Source of the DNA: RAM1 sp943372515
Lineage (GTDB): Bacteria; Pseudomonadota; Gammaproteobacteria; Burkholderiales; Burkholderiaceae_C
Direction: 5' to 3'
Assembly: GCA_943372515.1 (NCBI GenBank)
Contig: CALRYY010000035.1
Span: forward strand, 1-36,414
Length of the DNA: 36,414 nt
Made by a program: the position numbers and the translations under genes. Numbering within the stretch: the stretch's first letter is position 1; each line of letters begins with the position of its first letter. Below, in pieces: positions 23,278 through 30,860 of this stretch. The notes below the pieces were generated by a model. The model did not search any database and was not told where the DNA came from. It saw only the letters and a list, made by a program, of their open reading frames with translations.

Positions 23278-24142
23278 GGGTGTAGCCAGCGTGTTTATCC
23301 TGCCCCAATAGCACCGCCATTTGCGGTAGGGCCTCTTTGAGCACGGGTTCAAGCGTATGCGGCGGGTTGATGATGAACATGCCGCTCGCCGTCAGCCCTG
23401 GCCTCTCTGCCGGTTCCCCGGCTTCCCGTTTGGGTTTGCCGGACTTCACCGTTAACGTTGCATGTAGCCAGGGCTTACCGGCCTTGGTGGCAAGGGTTTT
23501 GAGCTTGCGCGGCAGGTCGTGTGCTTCAGGTCGCGGGATGATGGGGTGCCAGATTGCATAGCAGCCAGTGGCGAAGCGCTTGAGGGCGTCGGCGACCAAT
23601 TGGGCGACCTTGGCATAGTCGGTCTTGATTTCGTAGCTCGGATCGCATAGCACCAAGGCACGGCGCGACGGAGGCGGGATGAACTTCTTCAGACCCTCGA
23701 AACCATCCTCGCGGAATACCGCAATCTGCCGTCCCGCCTCCAACTGGGCGACGTTGCCGTCAAGCGCTCGGGCATCGGTGGGATGCAGTTCAAACAGCTT
23801 GAGTCGGTCGTGGGCGCGCAGCAACTGGTGCACGATGAACGGCGAACCCGGGTACACCTTAAGTTGTCCTTTGACGTTGAAGGTGGCGAGCAAGTCGCGG
23901 TAGTCCCGTAGCGGTCCCACCAGTTCGCCCGCACCCTCCAGCCGGGCCACACCGTAGGCCGACTCACCACTCTTTTCAGCATAGTCACCGTCCAGCCGGT
24001 AAAGTCCTGCCCCCGCGTGGGTATCGACGACCACCAGAGCCGCTTCCTTTTCGGTTAGATGGCGCACTATGGCAATCAGGGCGGTGTGCTTGAGCACATC
24101 CGAATGCGCTCCTGCATGGAAAGCGTGGCGGTAACTGAACAT
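23264..24142 (-). CDS. rlmJ: 23S rRNA (adenine2030-N6)-methyltransferase
   Basis: A SAM-dependent enzyme of 292 residues (E. coli RlmJ has 280) that methylates A2030 of 23S rRNA. Hallmarks are the start MFSYRHAFHAGAHSDVLKH, VVVDTHAGAGLY near residue 40, and the catalytic-type motif CDPSYE (N/D-P-P-Y/F class) around residue 165, with INPPHTLEPVLKEALPQM near the C-terminus. I start it at 24142, the conserved N-terminus; a longer frame from 24190 is less likely. Codon use is somewhat less G/C-biased than in the genes around it. A second, fragmentary rlmJ C-terminus at 18.5 kb indicates that part or all of this copy may have come with the accessory genes. Confidence 0.95.
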   Translation of the reverse strand: MFSYRHAFHAGAHSDVLKHTALIAIVRHLTEKEAALVVVDTHAGAGLYRLDGDYAEKSGESAYGVARLEGAGELVGPLRDYRDLLATFNVKGQLKVYPGSPFIVHQLLRAHDRLKLFELHPTDARALDGNVAQLEAGRQIAVFREDGFEGLKKFIPPPSRRALVLCDPSYEIKTDYAKVAQLVADALKRFATGCYAIWHPIIPRPEAHDLPRKLKTLATKAGKPWLHATLTVKSGKPKREAGEPAERPGLTASGMFIINPPHTLEPVLKEALPQMAVLLGQDKHAGYTLIKG

Positions 24143-24195
24143 GGGCTGATGGTAACCGGCAGGATGAGCAACTAGGCGGTCGAATCGCATGGCGG

Positions 24196-24224
24196 TTGGC
24201 GCTTTCTATTGGATTTCGTATAAT
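24196..24224 (+). promoter_or_regulatory. rplM-rpsI promoter
   Basis: TTGGCG (24196-24201) and a perfect TATAAT (24219-24224) are separated by 17 bases. Transcription from here gives a leader of about 125 bases before rplM, which includes a GCCCC-GAAA-GGGGC hairpin (24263-24276). The strength fits a ribosomal protein operon. Whether the leader binds L13 or S9 for feedback cannot be judged. Confidence 0.8.
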
Positions 24225-24359
24225 CGAAGGCTTCGCAGCGCTTTTGTGGCCCCGCGTCGAAGGCCCCGAAAGGGGCAAATACCACCTAAGAGATTCCCGC
24301 AAGAGGAACACCGACCGTGGAAAAGGGCCCACCAAACCAACTCTGTAAAGAGAAAACTC

Positions 24360-24818
24360 ATGACCAAAACGTTCAGCGCCAAACCCGCTGACGTGACGCA
24401 CGAGTGGTTTGTGATTGACGCGACCGACAAGGTCCTCGGACGAGTAGCCAGCGAAGTTGCTCTCCGTTTGCGCGGCAAACACAAGGCCATTTACACGCCT
24501 CACGTCGATACCGGTGACTTCATCGTCATCATCAATGCAGCCCAGATCCGTGTGACGGGCACCAAGAACAACGACAAGGTGTACTACCGCCATTCGGGTT
24601 ACCCCGGCGGCATCAGTGCCACCAACTTCCGTGACATGCAAGCCAAGCACCCCGGCCGCGCGCTGGAAAAGGCCGTCAAGGGCATGCTGCCCAAGGGCCC
24701 GCTCGGTTACGCCATGATCAAGAAACTCAAGGTGTATGGCGGTGCTGAGCACCCCCACACCGCCCAGCAGCCCAAAGTGCTGGAATTGCCTGACGCCCAG
24801 ATGGGAGCACGAGCATGA
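24360..24818 (+). CDS. rplM: Large ribosomal subunit protein L13
   Basis: A 50S protein that binds 23S rRNA early in assembly. The 152-residue product has the L13 blocks WFVIDATDKVLGRVAS, GDFIVIINA, KVYYRHSGYPGG and KGMLPKGPLGYAMIKKLKVY, ending with a short extension (E. coli L13 has 142 residues). The ATG at 24360 is preceded by a purine-rich AAAGAGAAAA stretch. The stop overlaps the rpsI start (ATGA), the conserved rplM-rpsI order. Confidence 0.98.
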   Translation: MTKTFSAKPADVTHEWFVIDATDKVLGRVASEVALRLRGKHKAIYTPHVDTGDFIVIINAAQIRVTGTKNNDKVYYRHSGYPGGISATNFRDMQAKHPGRALEKAVKGMLPKGPLGYAMIKKLKVYGGAEHPHTAQQPKVLELPDAQMGARA

Positions 24819-25207
24819 TTGGTGAATGGAACAATGGCACCGGCCGTCGCAAATCCAGCGTGGCCCGCGTGTTTCTGAAAAAAGGCACTGGCAAGATCAC
24901 GGTGAACGGCAAGGACATCCAGGCCTATTTCGGCCGCGAGACGTCCATCATGATTGCCAAGCAGCCGCTCATGCTGACCAACCATGCCGAAACCTTCGAC
25001 ATCCAGGTCAACGTGCACGGTGGTGGTGAATCCGGCCAGGCCGGCGCGACCCGCCACGGCATCACCCGCGCACTGATCGACTACGACGCGTCGCTCAAGC
25101 CGGCACTGAGCCAGGCTGGCTTCGTGACCCGCGACGCCCGCGAAGTCGAGCGTAAAAAGGTGGGCCTGCACTCTGCACGCCGCCGCAAGCAGTTCAGCAA
25201 GCGCTAA
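24815..25207 (+). CDS. rpsI: Small ribosomal subunit protein S9
   Basis: A 30S head protein of 130 residues. The N-terminus has GTGRRKSSVARVFLKKGTGKITVNGK and the C-terminus has the conserved KKVGLHSARRRKQFSKR tail that reaches the P-site tRNA. Coupled to rplM by an ATGA overlap and closed by a strong terminator. Confidence 0.98.
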   Translation: MIGEWNNGTGRRKSSVARVFLKKGTGKITVNGKDIQAYFGRETSIMIAKQPLMLTNHAETFDIQVNVHGGGESGQAGATRHGITRALIDYDASLKPALSQAGFVTRDAREVERKKVGLHSARRRKQFSKR

Positions 25208-25224
25208 TTTCGCGTTTCCTGTCG

Positions 25225-25268
25225 CAACAAAGCCGCATCAAGTAAAGCTTGCTGCGGCTTTGTTGTTT
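25225..25268 (+). terminator. Intrinsic terminator of rplM-rpsI
   Basis: A 13-bp perfect stem, CAACAAAGCCGCA with TGCGGCTTTGTTG, around a 15-base loop that has a further CAAG/CTTG pairing, followed by TTTG. It starts 17 bases after the rpsI stop. The A-rich left and T-rich right flank within the stem is the classic form. Confidence 0.92.
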
Positions 25269-25307
25269 GTGGCACCCTTCGCCCTCCCGTAGCCGTCCAT
25301 TCCTGAC

Positions 25308-26015
25308 ATGCGCTTTCGCCTGCTCCGCCGCCGTCTGACCATCAGCGCCCCCCGTATGGCCGTGCGCAGCGCCATGCCCTGGCCGTTTCGCTGGCTCATC
25401 ATGGCCATCGTGCTGGGCTTTTGCGCCGCAGTGGGCCTGTGGGCGTTTGAATTCGGCAAGAACATCGCCGGCCTGGACACCAGCGGCAAGGAAGAGCTGA
25501 TCCAGCTGCGCGCCGAGGCCGCCCGCCTGCGCGAAGAGCGCGACAAGGCGCAATCGGTGGCCAATACCTCGGGCAGCCTGCTGACGGCCGAGCGCGCCAC
25601 GCAGGAGAAGCTGGCCGGGCAGATTCGCGTGCTCGAGGCGGATAACCGCGTCCTGCGCGACGACTTGGGCTTCTTTGAAAAACTCATCCCGTCCACAGGA
25701 CAGGACGGGGTGTCGATCCGCGGCCTGTACGCCGAAGTGGTCGGTGAACGCCAGCTCAAATGGCAGGTGCTGGTGCTGCAGCCGGTCAAGAACGCGCCTG
25801 AGTTCAAGGGCCAGATCGAGCTGACCCTGACGGGCTTGCAAAACGGCAAGCCCTGGACGATGGCGCTGCCCGGTGGGCCACAGGCGCTTCAGTTCCGCCA
25901 GTACCGCCGCATTGAAGGAATTGTCGACTTGCCCCCCCTGGCCGTGGTAAAAAACGTATCCGCCAGACTGGTGGAGGGCACTGCCACCCGCGCCGTGCAA
26001 AGCATAAAACTGTAA
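25308..26015 (+). CDS. Membrane-anchored coiled-coil protein (DUF6776-like)
   Basis: A 235-residue protein with a basic N-terminus, one membrane helix at about residues 28-47 (FRWLIMAIVLGFCAAVGLWAF), a heptad-like coiled coil at about 60-118 (LIQLRAEAARLREERDKAQS and onward), and a beta-rich C-terminal domain probably in the periplasm. It resembles a Burkholderiales family that precedes bactofilin, which I recall as DUF6776; the name is not certain. The bactofilin gene follows after 24 bases, so a shared task at the cell envelope or in scaffold placement is plausible. No enzyme motif is visible. ATGs at codons 17 and 23 are possible alternative starts. Confidence 0.8.
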   Translation: MRFRLLRRRLTISAPRMAVRSAMPWPFRWLIMAIVLGFCAAVGLWAFEFGKNIAGLDTSGKEELIQLRAEAARLREERDKAQSVANTSGSLLTAERATQEKLAGQIRVLEADNRVLRDDLGFFEKLIPSTGQDGVSIRGLYAEVVGERQLKWQVLVLQPVKNAPEFKGQIELTLTGLQNGKPWTMALPGGPQALQFRQYRRIEGIVDLPPLAVVKNVSARLVEGTATRAVQSIKL

Positions 26016-26039
26016 GACAGTCGTTGAGAGGGTCACACC

Positions 26040-26435
26040 ATGTTTGGCAAAAAGGCGCAACCTCCGATCAAGAGCCTGATCGCCCAGGGCAGTCGCATTG
26101 AAGGCAACTTCCGGTTCACGGATGGCTTGCGCGTCGACGGCGAGCTGGTGGGTGATATCCGGGCCAACCCCGACAGCCCCAGCATCCTGGTCATTTCAGA
26201 AAGCGCCACGGTCGAGGGCGAAATCCACGCCGACCATGTCATCATCAACGGCACGGTGCGCGGCCCGGTGCACACCCGCGAGCTGCTGGAGCTGCAGCCC
26301 AAGGCCCGCATTGACGGCGACGTGTATTACAAAGCGCTTGAAATGCACCAAGGCGCCGTGATCGCCGGGCAGCTGCGCCCCACCGCGGCAGCAGACGAAA
26401 AGCCCCTACTCAAATTGGCGGCAAATAACTTGTGA
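26040..26435 (+). CDS. Bactofilin (polymer-forming cytoskeletal protein)
   Basis: A 131-residue protein of the DUF583 beta-helix family. Bactofilins polymerise without nucleotides into membrane-associated filaments that position cell-wall enzymes. Features: a short N-terminal membrane-associated tail (MFGKKAQPPI), then the repeated strands LIAQGSRIEGNF, GELVGDIRANPDSPSILVISESATVEGEI, VIINGTVRGPVHTRELLELQPKARIDGDV and YKALEMHQGAVIAGQL. It lies just after the coiled-coil membrane protein and, 65 bases on, erpA. An M23 peptidase gene, a frequent bactofilin partner, is only 1.6 kb away. Confidence 0.94.
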   Translation: MFGKKAQPPIKSLIAQGSRIEGNFRFTDGLRVDGELVGDIRANPDSPSILVISESATVEGEIHADHVIINGTVRGPVHTRELLELQPKARIDGDVYYKALEMHQGAVIAGQLRPTAAADEKPLLKLAANNL

Positions 26436-26500
26436 CGCTATTCCCGACGGAAAAGCTGTAGTATTTGAGACCCTTTGAAGGGTTCACCGGAGTAGTCACC

Positions 26501-26866
26501 ATGAGCGCTGTAGCCGAAAACATCCAGACAGAAATGCCCTTGCCGCTGGTCTTTACCGACAGCGCCGCAACCAAGGTGGCCGATCTGATCGCCGAAGAAG
26601 GCAACCCCGAGCTGAAGCTGCGCGTATTCGTGCAGGGTGGCGGCTGCTCCGGCTTCCAGTACGGCTTTACGTTTGACGAGATCACCAACGAGGACGATAC
26701 GGTCATGACCAAGAACGGCGTGTCCTTGCTGATCGACGCCATGAGCTACCAGTACCTGGTGGGCGCCGAGATTGACTACAAGGAAGACCTGCAGGGCGCG
26801 CAGTTTGTCATCAAGAACCCCAACGCCACCAGCACCTGTGGCTGCGGTTCCAGTTTTTCGACCTGA
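26501..26866 (+). CDS. erpA: A-type iron-sulfur cluster insertion protein ErpA
   Basis: A 121-residue carrier that delivers Fe-S clusters to apoproteins. The three ligand cysteines are present: one in VQGGGCSGFQYGF and two in STCGCGSSFS at the C-terminus. The start ATG at 26501 is preceded by ACCGGAG; the frame is open from 26465 but without similarity. The stop is ten bases from the convergent anmK stop. Confidence 0.96.
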   Translation: MSAVAENIQTEMPLPLVFTDSAATKVADLIAEEGNPELKLRVFVQGGGCSGFQYGFTFDEITNEDDTVMTKNGVSLLIDAMSYQYLVGAEIDYKEDLQGAQFVIKNPNATSTCGCGSSFST

Positions 26867-26875
26867 TCGCCTGAT

Positions 26876-27985
26876 TCAAGCGGGATACACCGCACCCAAG
26901 ACACGGGCGCCCAGGGCGCCCGTTGTGCTTTGCAGGGCCAGCTTTTCGCGCAGCACAGCCTTGCGGGCCAGCCAGGCAAAGGCCGCACCCTCGACCTGCT
27001 GCGGCGGCAGGCCTCGCTGCGCACTTGAGAGCACCGCCACACCGGGCAGCAAGGCGGCCAAGCGCTGCATCAAGTAGGTGTTGAACGCTCCGCCGCCACA
27101 CACCACCAGTTCCGCCGCCTGCGGCCCATGGCGGCGCAGCTCTGCTGCACAACTTTGGGCCGTCAACTCGGCCAGGGTGGCCTGCACATCGACGGGCGCC
27201 AGTGCGCCATGCGCGGCCAGCGCGGCATCCAGCCAGGCACGGTTGAACAGGTCACGGCCCGTGCTTTTGGGTGGGCTCTGCGCAAAGTAGGGATGGGCCA
27301 GCAGGTGCGCCAGCAAGCCGTGCTGAACGGCGCCTGAGGCCGCCCAGGCGCCGCCATCGTCATAGGGCCGGCCTGTGTGCTGCTCGCACCAGCCGTCCAT
27401 CAGCGCGTTGGCGGGGCCGCAGTCAAAGCCGGTCATGCTGCCGTCGGCGCGCAGCAGGGTCAGGTTGGAGATGCCCCCGAGGTTCAGCACGCCCACGGTC
27501 ATGCCGGGGCGGGTGAACTGCGCCTGGTGGAAAAACGGCGCCAGCGGCGCGCCTTGCCCGCCTGCGGCCACGTCGCGGCTGCGGAAGTCGGCCACCACGT
27601 CAATGCCCGTCAGCTCGGCCAGCAAGGCCGGGTTGTTGATTTGTGTGGTGTAGCCCGTGTGTCCAAACGCGCGGGGCTGGTGGCGCACGGTCTGGCCGTG
27701 TGCACCAATGGCGCGCACCTGGCCGGCTTGCACACCCGCTTTGGCAAGCAACTCGGCCACCACGACCGCATAGGCTGTCACCAGTGTGTGGGCGGCAAAA
27801 GCCGAGCGGTGGATTTCGTCGGCCCCGCTGGTGTTCAGCGCCAGCAGCTGTGCCCGGAAATCTGCCGAAAAGCCCGTGGATGCGTGCGCCAGCACCCGCA
27901 GTGGGGCCGTGGAAAAATCAGCCAGCACACCGTCCACGCCGTCCAGCGAGGTGCCTGACATGAGGCCGATGTACAGCTCAGCCAT
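26876..27985 (-). CDS. anmK: Anhydro-N-acetylmuramic acid kinase
   Basis: It phosphorylates and opens 1,6-anhydro-MurNAc to MurNAc-6-phosphate in cell-wall recycling. The 369-residue protein has the ASKHA-type nucleotide site: N-terminal LMSGTSLDGVDGVLADF, GAHGQTVRHQP, VLNLGGISNLTLL and FDCGPANALMDGWC, with VVCGGGAFNTYLM in the C-terminal half. ATG at 27985. It is 18 bases downstream of the M23 peptidase gene on the same strand; both act in peptidoglycan turnover and are probably cotranscribed. Confidence 0.96.
   Translation of the reverse strand: MAELYIGLMSGTSLDGVDGVLADFSTAPLRVLAHASTGFSADFRAQLLALNTSGADEIHRSAFAAHTLVTAYAVVVAELLAKAGVQAGQVRAIGAHGQTVRHQPRAFGHTGYTTQINNPALLAELTGIDVVADFRSRDVAAGGQGAPLAPFFHQAQFTRPGMTVGVLNLGGISNLTLLRADGSMTGFDCGPANALMDGWCEQHTGRPYDDGGAWAASGAVQHGLLAHLLAHPYFAQSPPKSTGRDLFNRAWLDAALAAHGALAPVDVQATLAELTAQSCAAELRRHGPQAAELVVCGGGAFNTYLMQRLAALLPGVAVLSSAQRGLPPQQVEGAAFAWLARKAVLREKLALQSTTGALGARVLGAVYPA
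26903..26926 (+). terminator. Candidate erpA terminator inside the end of anmK
   Basis: A 9-bp perfect inverted repeat ACGGGCGCC / GGCGCCCGT with loop CAG, followed by TG-rich sequence, begins 37 bases after the erpA stop and lies in the last codons of the opposite-strand anmK gene. The T-run is poor, so function is likely but not certain. Confidence 0.5.
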
Positions 27986-28003
27986 GCCGCGCTGGCACGC
28001 CCG

Positions 28004-29356
28004 TTACTGGGCGCTGGCCTGCTGGACCGAGCCCGCGGCCGACAGTTGCATTCGCACGCCCATGGCCGTCTTGTCAAACAGCGGTTTGGCCGCCGCAGAC
28101 ACTGGGACGGACTCGCTCTGTTTGGCGATGGTCATCGGGTCCTGGTGCTGGCCGGCCACGCGGAACTCAAAGTGCAGGTGCGGCCCGGTGGCCCAGCCCG
28201 TGGACCCCACGGCGCCCAGGTTTTGGCCCTGGCTCACGCTCTGGCCCTGGCGCACGTTGATGCGGCTCAGGTGGGCGTAGACGGTGACGTGCTGGTTGCG
28301 GTGCTGCACAAACACCACGTTGCCAAAGCCGTTTTGCACACCGGCAAACTGGACAACGCCGTCGCCCACGCTGCGCACGGGCGTGCCCGTGGGCGCGGCG
28401 TAGTCCACGCCCAGGTGGGCGCGCCACTTTTGCAGGATGGGGTGAAAGCGCATCTTGAAGCCGCTGGTCACGCGCGAGAACTCCATGGGCGACGCCAGGT
28501 AGGCGCGGCGCAGGCTCTGGCCGTCCAGGGTGTAATAGCCGCCCTTGCTGCCGGGCTCCTGGAACCACATGGCCTGGTAGGTCTTGCCGTTGTTCACGAA
28601 CTCTGCCGACAGCACACGGCCGGTTCGCAGGGGCTCGCCGTCGGCCTCCAGTGACTCATACACCACGCTGAAGCGGTCGCCACGGCGCAGCGCACGGTGA
28701 AAGTCGATGTCGCCCGAGAAGATCTCGGCGACCTGGACCGCCACGGCATCAGGGATGCGCGATTCGTCCGTGGCGGCAAAGAGCGACGATTTGATGGTGC
28801 CACTGCCCAGCCGGCTGGCGGCGGCCAACGCAGCTTTCTCAAGCCGTGAGGTCAGGCCCTGCGGGGTCTTCTCAATGACCAGGCGGGTGAACTGGCCGTC
28901 GTCTTCAGGCGCCCAGCGGGCGCTCAGGCGCAAAAGCTCGTTGTTGTCGCTGGCTTCGACCGTGACGGTGCGGCCAGCGCGGCCGAGCAAGGCGTTGCGG
29001 AAGTGGGCGTCGTTGCGCAGAAAACCTGCAGCTGCGGGGTCGTTGATGCCCAGGCGCTGCAACAGGGCCTCGGCCGTGTCTGTGGAACGGGTGATGTCAG
29101 AGCGGAACAGCTTGAAACTGTGGGCGTCCAGCAGCTCGACCTGGGCCTGCAATGGCAGGGGTTGCACGGACTCAACGACCTCGCGCACGGGCAGGTCGGC
29201 GGCGTCAGGCGCCAACGAGGCCACGGCATAGGCGCCACCGCCGCCACCCAGCATCAGCGCTGCCACCAGTGCAGTGACGTGTTTGGGGTGGTGCTGGATT
29301 GTGTGGGCCAGCCGGGACAGCAGGGCGTCCACGGCGGCGGTCAAGCCGTTGTTCAA
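28004..29356 (-). CDS. M23-family peptidoglycan peptidase (LytM domain)
   Basis: A zinc metallopeptidase of 450 residues that likely cuts peptide cross-links in the periplasm. A cytosolic N-terminus is followed by one signal-anchor helix (about 27-48), an OapA/LysM-like and Csd3-like domain (about 70-260), and a LytM domain with the complete ligands H314 and D318 in HLGVDY, H362, and H393/H395 in GPHLHFEF. The start is taken as TTG at 29356, with GGGGA eight bases upstream; no ATG fits the N-terminal membrane anchor. Neighbours anmK (18 bases downstream) and the bactofilin support a role in wall growth. It diverges from tyrS across about 185 bases. Confidence 0.93.
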   Translation of the reverse strand: MNNGLTAAVDALLSRLAHTIQHHPKHVTALVAALMLGGGGGAYAVASLAPDAADLPVREVVESVQPLPLQAQVELLDAHSFKLFRSDITRSTDTAEALLQRLGINDPAAAGFLRNDAHFRNALLGRAGRTVTVEASDNNELLRLSARWAPEDDGQFTRLVIEKTPQGLTSRLEKAALAAASRLGSGTIKSSLFAATDESRIPDAVAVQVAEIFSGDIDFHRALRRGDRFSVVYESLEADGEPLRTGRVLSAEFVNNGKTYQAMWFQEPGSKGGYYTLDGQSLRRAYLASPMEFSRVTSGFKMRFHPILQKWRAHLGVDYAAPTGTPVRSVGDGVVQFAGVQNGFGNVVFVQHRNQHVTVYAHLSRINVRQGQSVSQGQNLGAVGSTGWATGPHLHFEFRVAGQHQDPMTIAKQSESVPVSAAAKPLFDKTAMGVRMQLSAAGSVQQASAQ

Positions 29357-29540
29357 AAGATGAGTCCCCAGAAAAAGCCTGTACGTCCCACACTGCGGCG
29401 GGATGGTTCCCTACATTGCACATCGCCGAAAGCTGACAGACGATTTGCAAAAACCGGGCCAATTAAAATCCGGCACAGTCGGTGGGGCAGTATAGCCAGC
29501 CCGCTACCGCCGGCATACCCCCGCACCTGAAAAAACCCTT

Positions 29541-30773
29541 ATGAATCAAGCTTCAGTTACAAATTTTCCCGTCACCGACCGGGTCCGTCAGGCGCTGGCG
29601 GTGACATTGCGCGGCTGCGAGGAGCTGATTCCGCAGGACGACTGGGTCAAAAAGCTGGCCCGCTGCGAGGCCACGGGCGTGCCGCTGCGCATCAAACTGG
29701 GCCTGGACCCGACCGCGCCGGACATCCACATCGGCCACACCGTGGTGCTGAACAAGATGCGTCAGTTGCAGGACCTGGGCCACACGGTGATCTTTCTGAT
29801 CGGCGACTTCACCTCCATGATCGGCGACCCGTCGGGGCGCAACACCACCCGCCCGCCGCTGACGGCCGAGCAGATCAAGGCCAACGCCGAAACCTACCGT
29901 GCCCAGGCCGAAAAGATCCTGGACCCGGCCAGGACCGAGCTGCGCTACAACAGCGAATGGAGCGACCCGCTGGGCGCGCGCGGCATGATCCAGCTGGCGT
30001 CGCGCTACACCGTGGCCCGCATGATGGAGCGCAACGATTTCCACGACCGCTTCAAGGCCGGCACGTCCATCTCCATCCATGAATTCCTGTACCCGCTGAT
30101 GCAGGGCTATGACAGCGTGGCGCTCAAGAGCGACCTGGAGCTGGGCGGCACCGACCAGAAATTCAACCTGCTCATGGGCCGACACCTGCAGCAGGAGTAC
30201 GGCCAGGAGCCGCAGTGCATCCTGACCATGCCGCTGCTGGAAGGCCTGGACGGCGTGGACAAGATGTCCAAGAGCAAGAACAACTACATCGGCGTGACCG
30301 AGGACGCCAACACCATGTTTGCCAAGGTGCTGTCCATCAGCGACACGCTGATGTGGCGCTGGTACACGCTGCTGTCGTTTCGCAGCGAGGCGGAGATTGC
30401 CGCGCTCAAGGCCGAGGTCGACGGCGGGCGTAACCCCAAGGATGCCAAGGTCCTGCTGGCCAAGGAAATCACCGCGCGCTTTCACAACGCTGCGGCGGCG
30501 GACGCGGCTGAGCAGGACTTCATCAACCGCAGCAAGGGCGGTGTGCCGGATGACATCACGGCTGTGTCGCTGGCGGGCGCGCCCATGGGCATTGGCGCCT
30601 TGCTGAAGGCCGCCGGCCTGGCCCCGTCCACCACGGAGGCTGGCCGTCTGGTGGATGGCGGCGGCGTGCGCGTGGACTCCGGCGTGGTCAGCGACAAGGG
30701 CCTGAAGCTGGATGCGGGCACCTACGTCGTGCAGGTGGGCAAGCGCAAATTCGCGCGGGTAACCTTGAGCTGA
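29541..30773 (+). CDS. tyrS: Tyrosyl-tRNA synthetase
   Basis: A class I aminoacyl-tRNA synthetase of 410 residues charging tRNA-Tyr. The HIGH motif reads HIGHTVVLNKM, the KMSKS loop reads KMSKSKNNYIGV, and tyrosine-site residues lie in LKSDLELGGTDQKFNLL. A C-terminal S4-like domain begins near residue 345. ATG at 29541 directly follows a poorly defined ribosome site (AAAAAACCC). Single gene, divergent from the M23 peptidase gene, an order common in Burkholderiales. Confidence 0.97.
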   Translation: MNQASVTNFPVTDRVRQALAVTLRGCEELIPQDDWVKKLARCEATGVPLRIKLGLDPTAPDIHIGHTVVLNKMRQLQDLGHTVIFLIGDFTSMIGDPSGRNTTRPPLTAEQIKANAETYRAQAEKILDPARTELRYNSEWSDPLGARGMIQLASRYTVARMMERNDFHDRFKAGTSISIHEFLYPLMQGYDSVALKSDLELGGTDQKFNLLMGRHLQQEYGQEPQCILTMPLLEGLDGVDKMSKSKNNYIGVTEDANTMFAKVLSISDTLMWRWYTLLSFRSEAEIAALKAEVDGGRNPKDAKVLLAKEITARFHNAAAADAAEQDFINRSKGGVPDDITAVSLAGAPMGIGALLKAAGLAPSTTEAGRLVDGGGVRVDSGVVSDKGLKLDAGTYVVQVGKRKFARVTLS

Positions 30774-30780
30774 TGTTTCG

Positions 30781-30857
30781 CCGCCGGGCCGCCCCAAGGC
30801 GAAATGCGGCCCCCTCGGGGGGCAGGGAGCCACACGCAGTGGGCGACCGTGGGGGCC
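30781..30857. repeat. Comamonadaceae-type intergenic GC-rich hairpin element
   Basis: A compact block after tyrS: GGGCCGCCCCAAGGCG, then GGCCCCC (30808-30814), CCTCGGGGGGCAGGGAG, and closing GGGGGCC (30851-30857), which pairs with the earlier GGCCCCC; the inner CCCCC/GGGGG also pairs. From memory, very similar sequence recurs in intergenic regions of Comamonadaceae genomes, often behind genes. Here it lies between two convergent genes and probably acts as a terminator. Only one copy is in this window. Confidence 0.55.
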
Positions 30858-30860
30858 ACA

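Noticed and set aside
24225..24359. Ribosomal-protein autoregulatory leader for L13
   Set aside because: Apart from one short GAAA-loop hairpin I could not match a known L13 leader structure.
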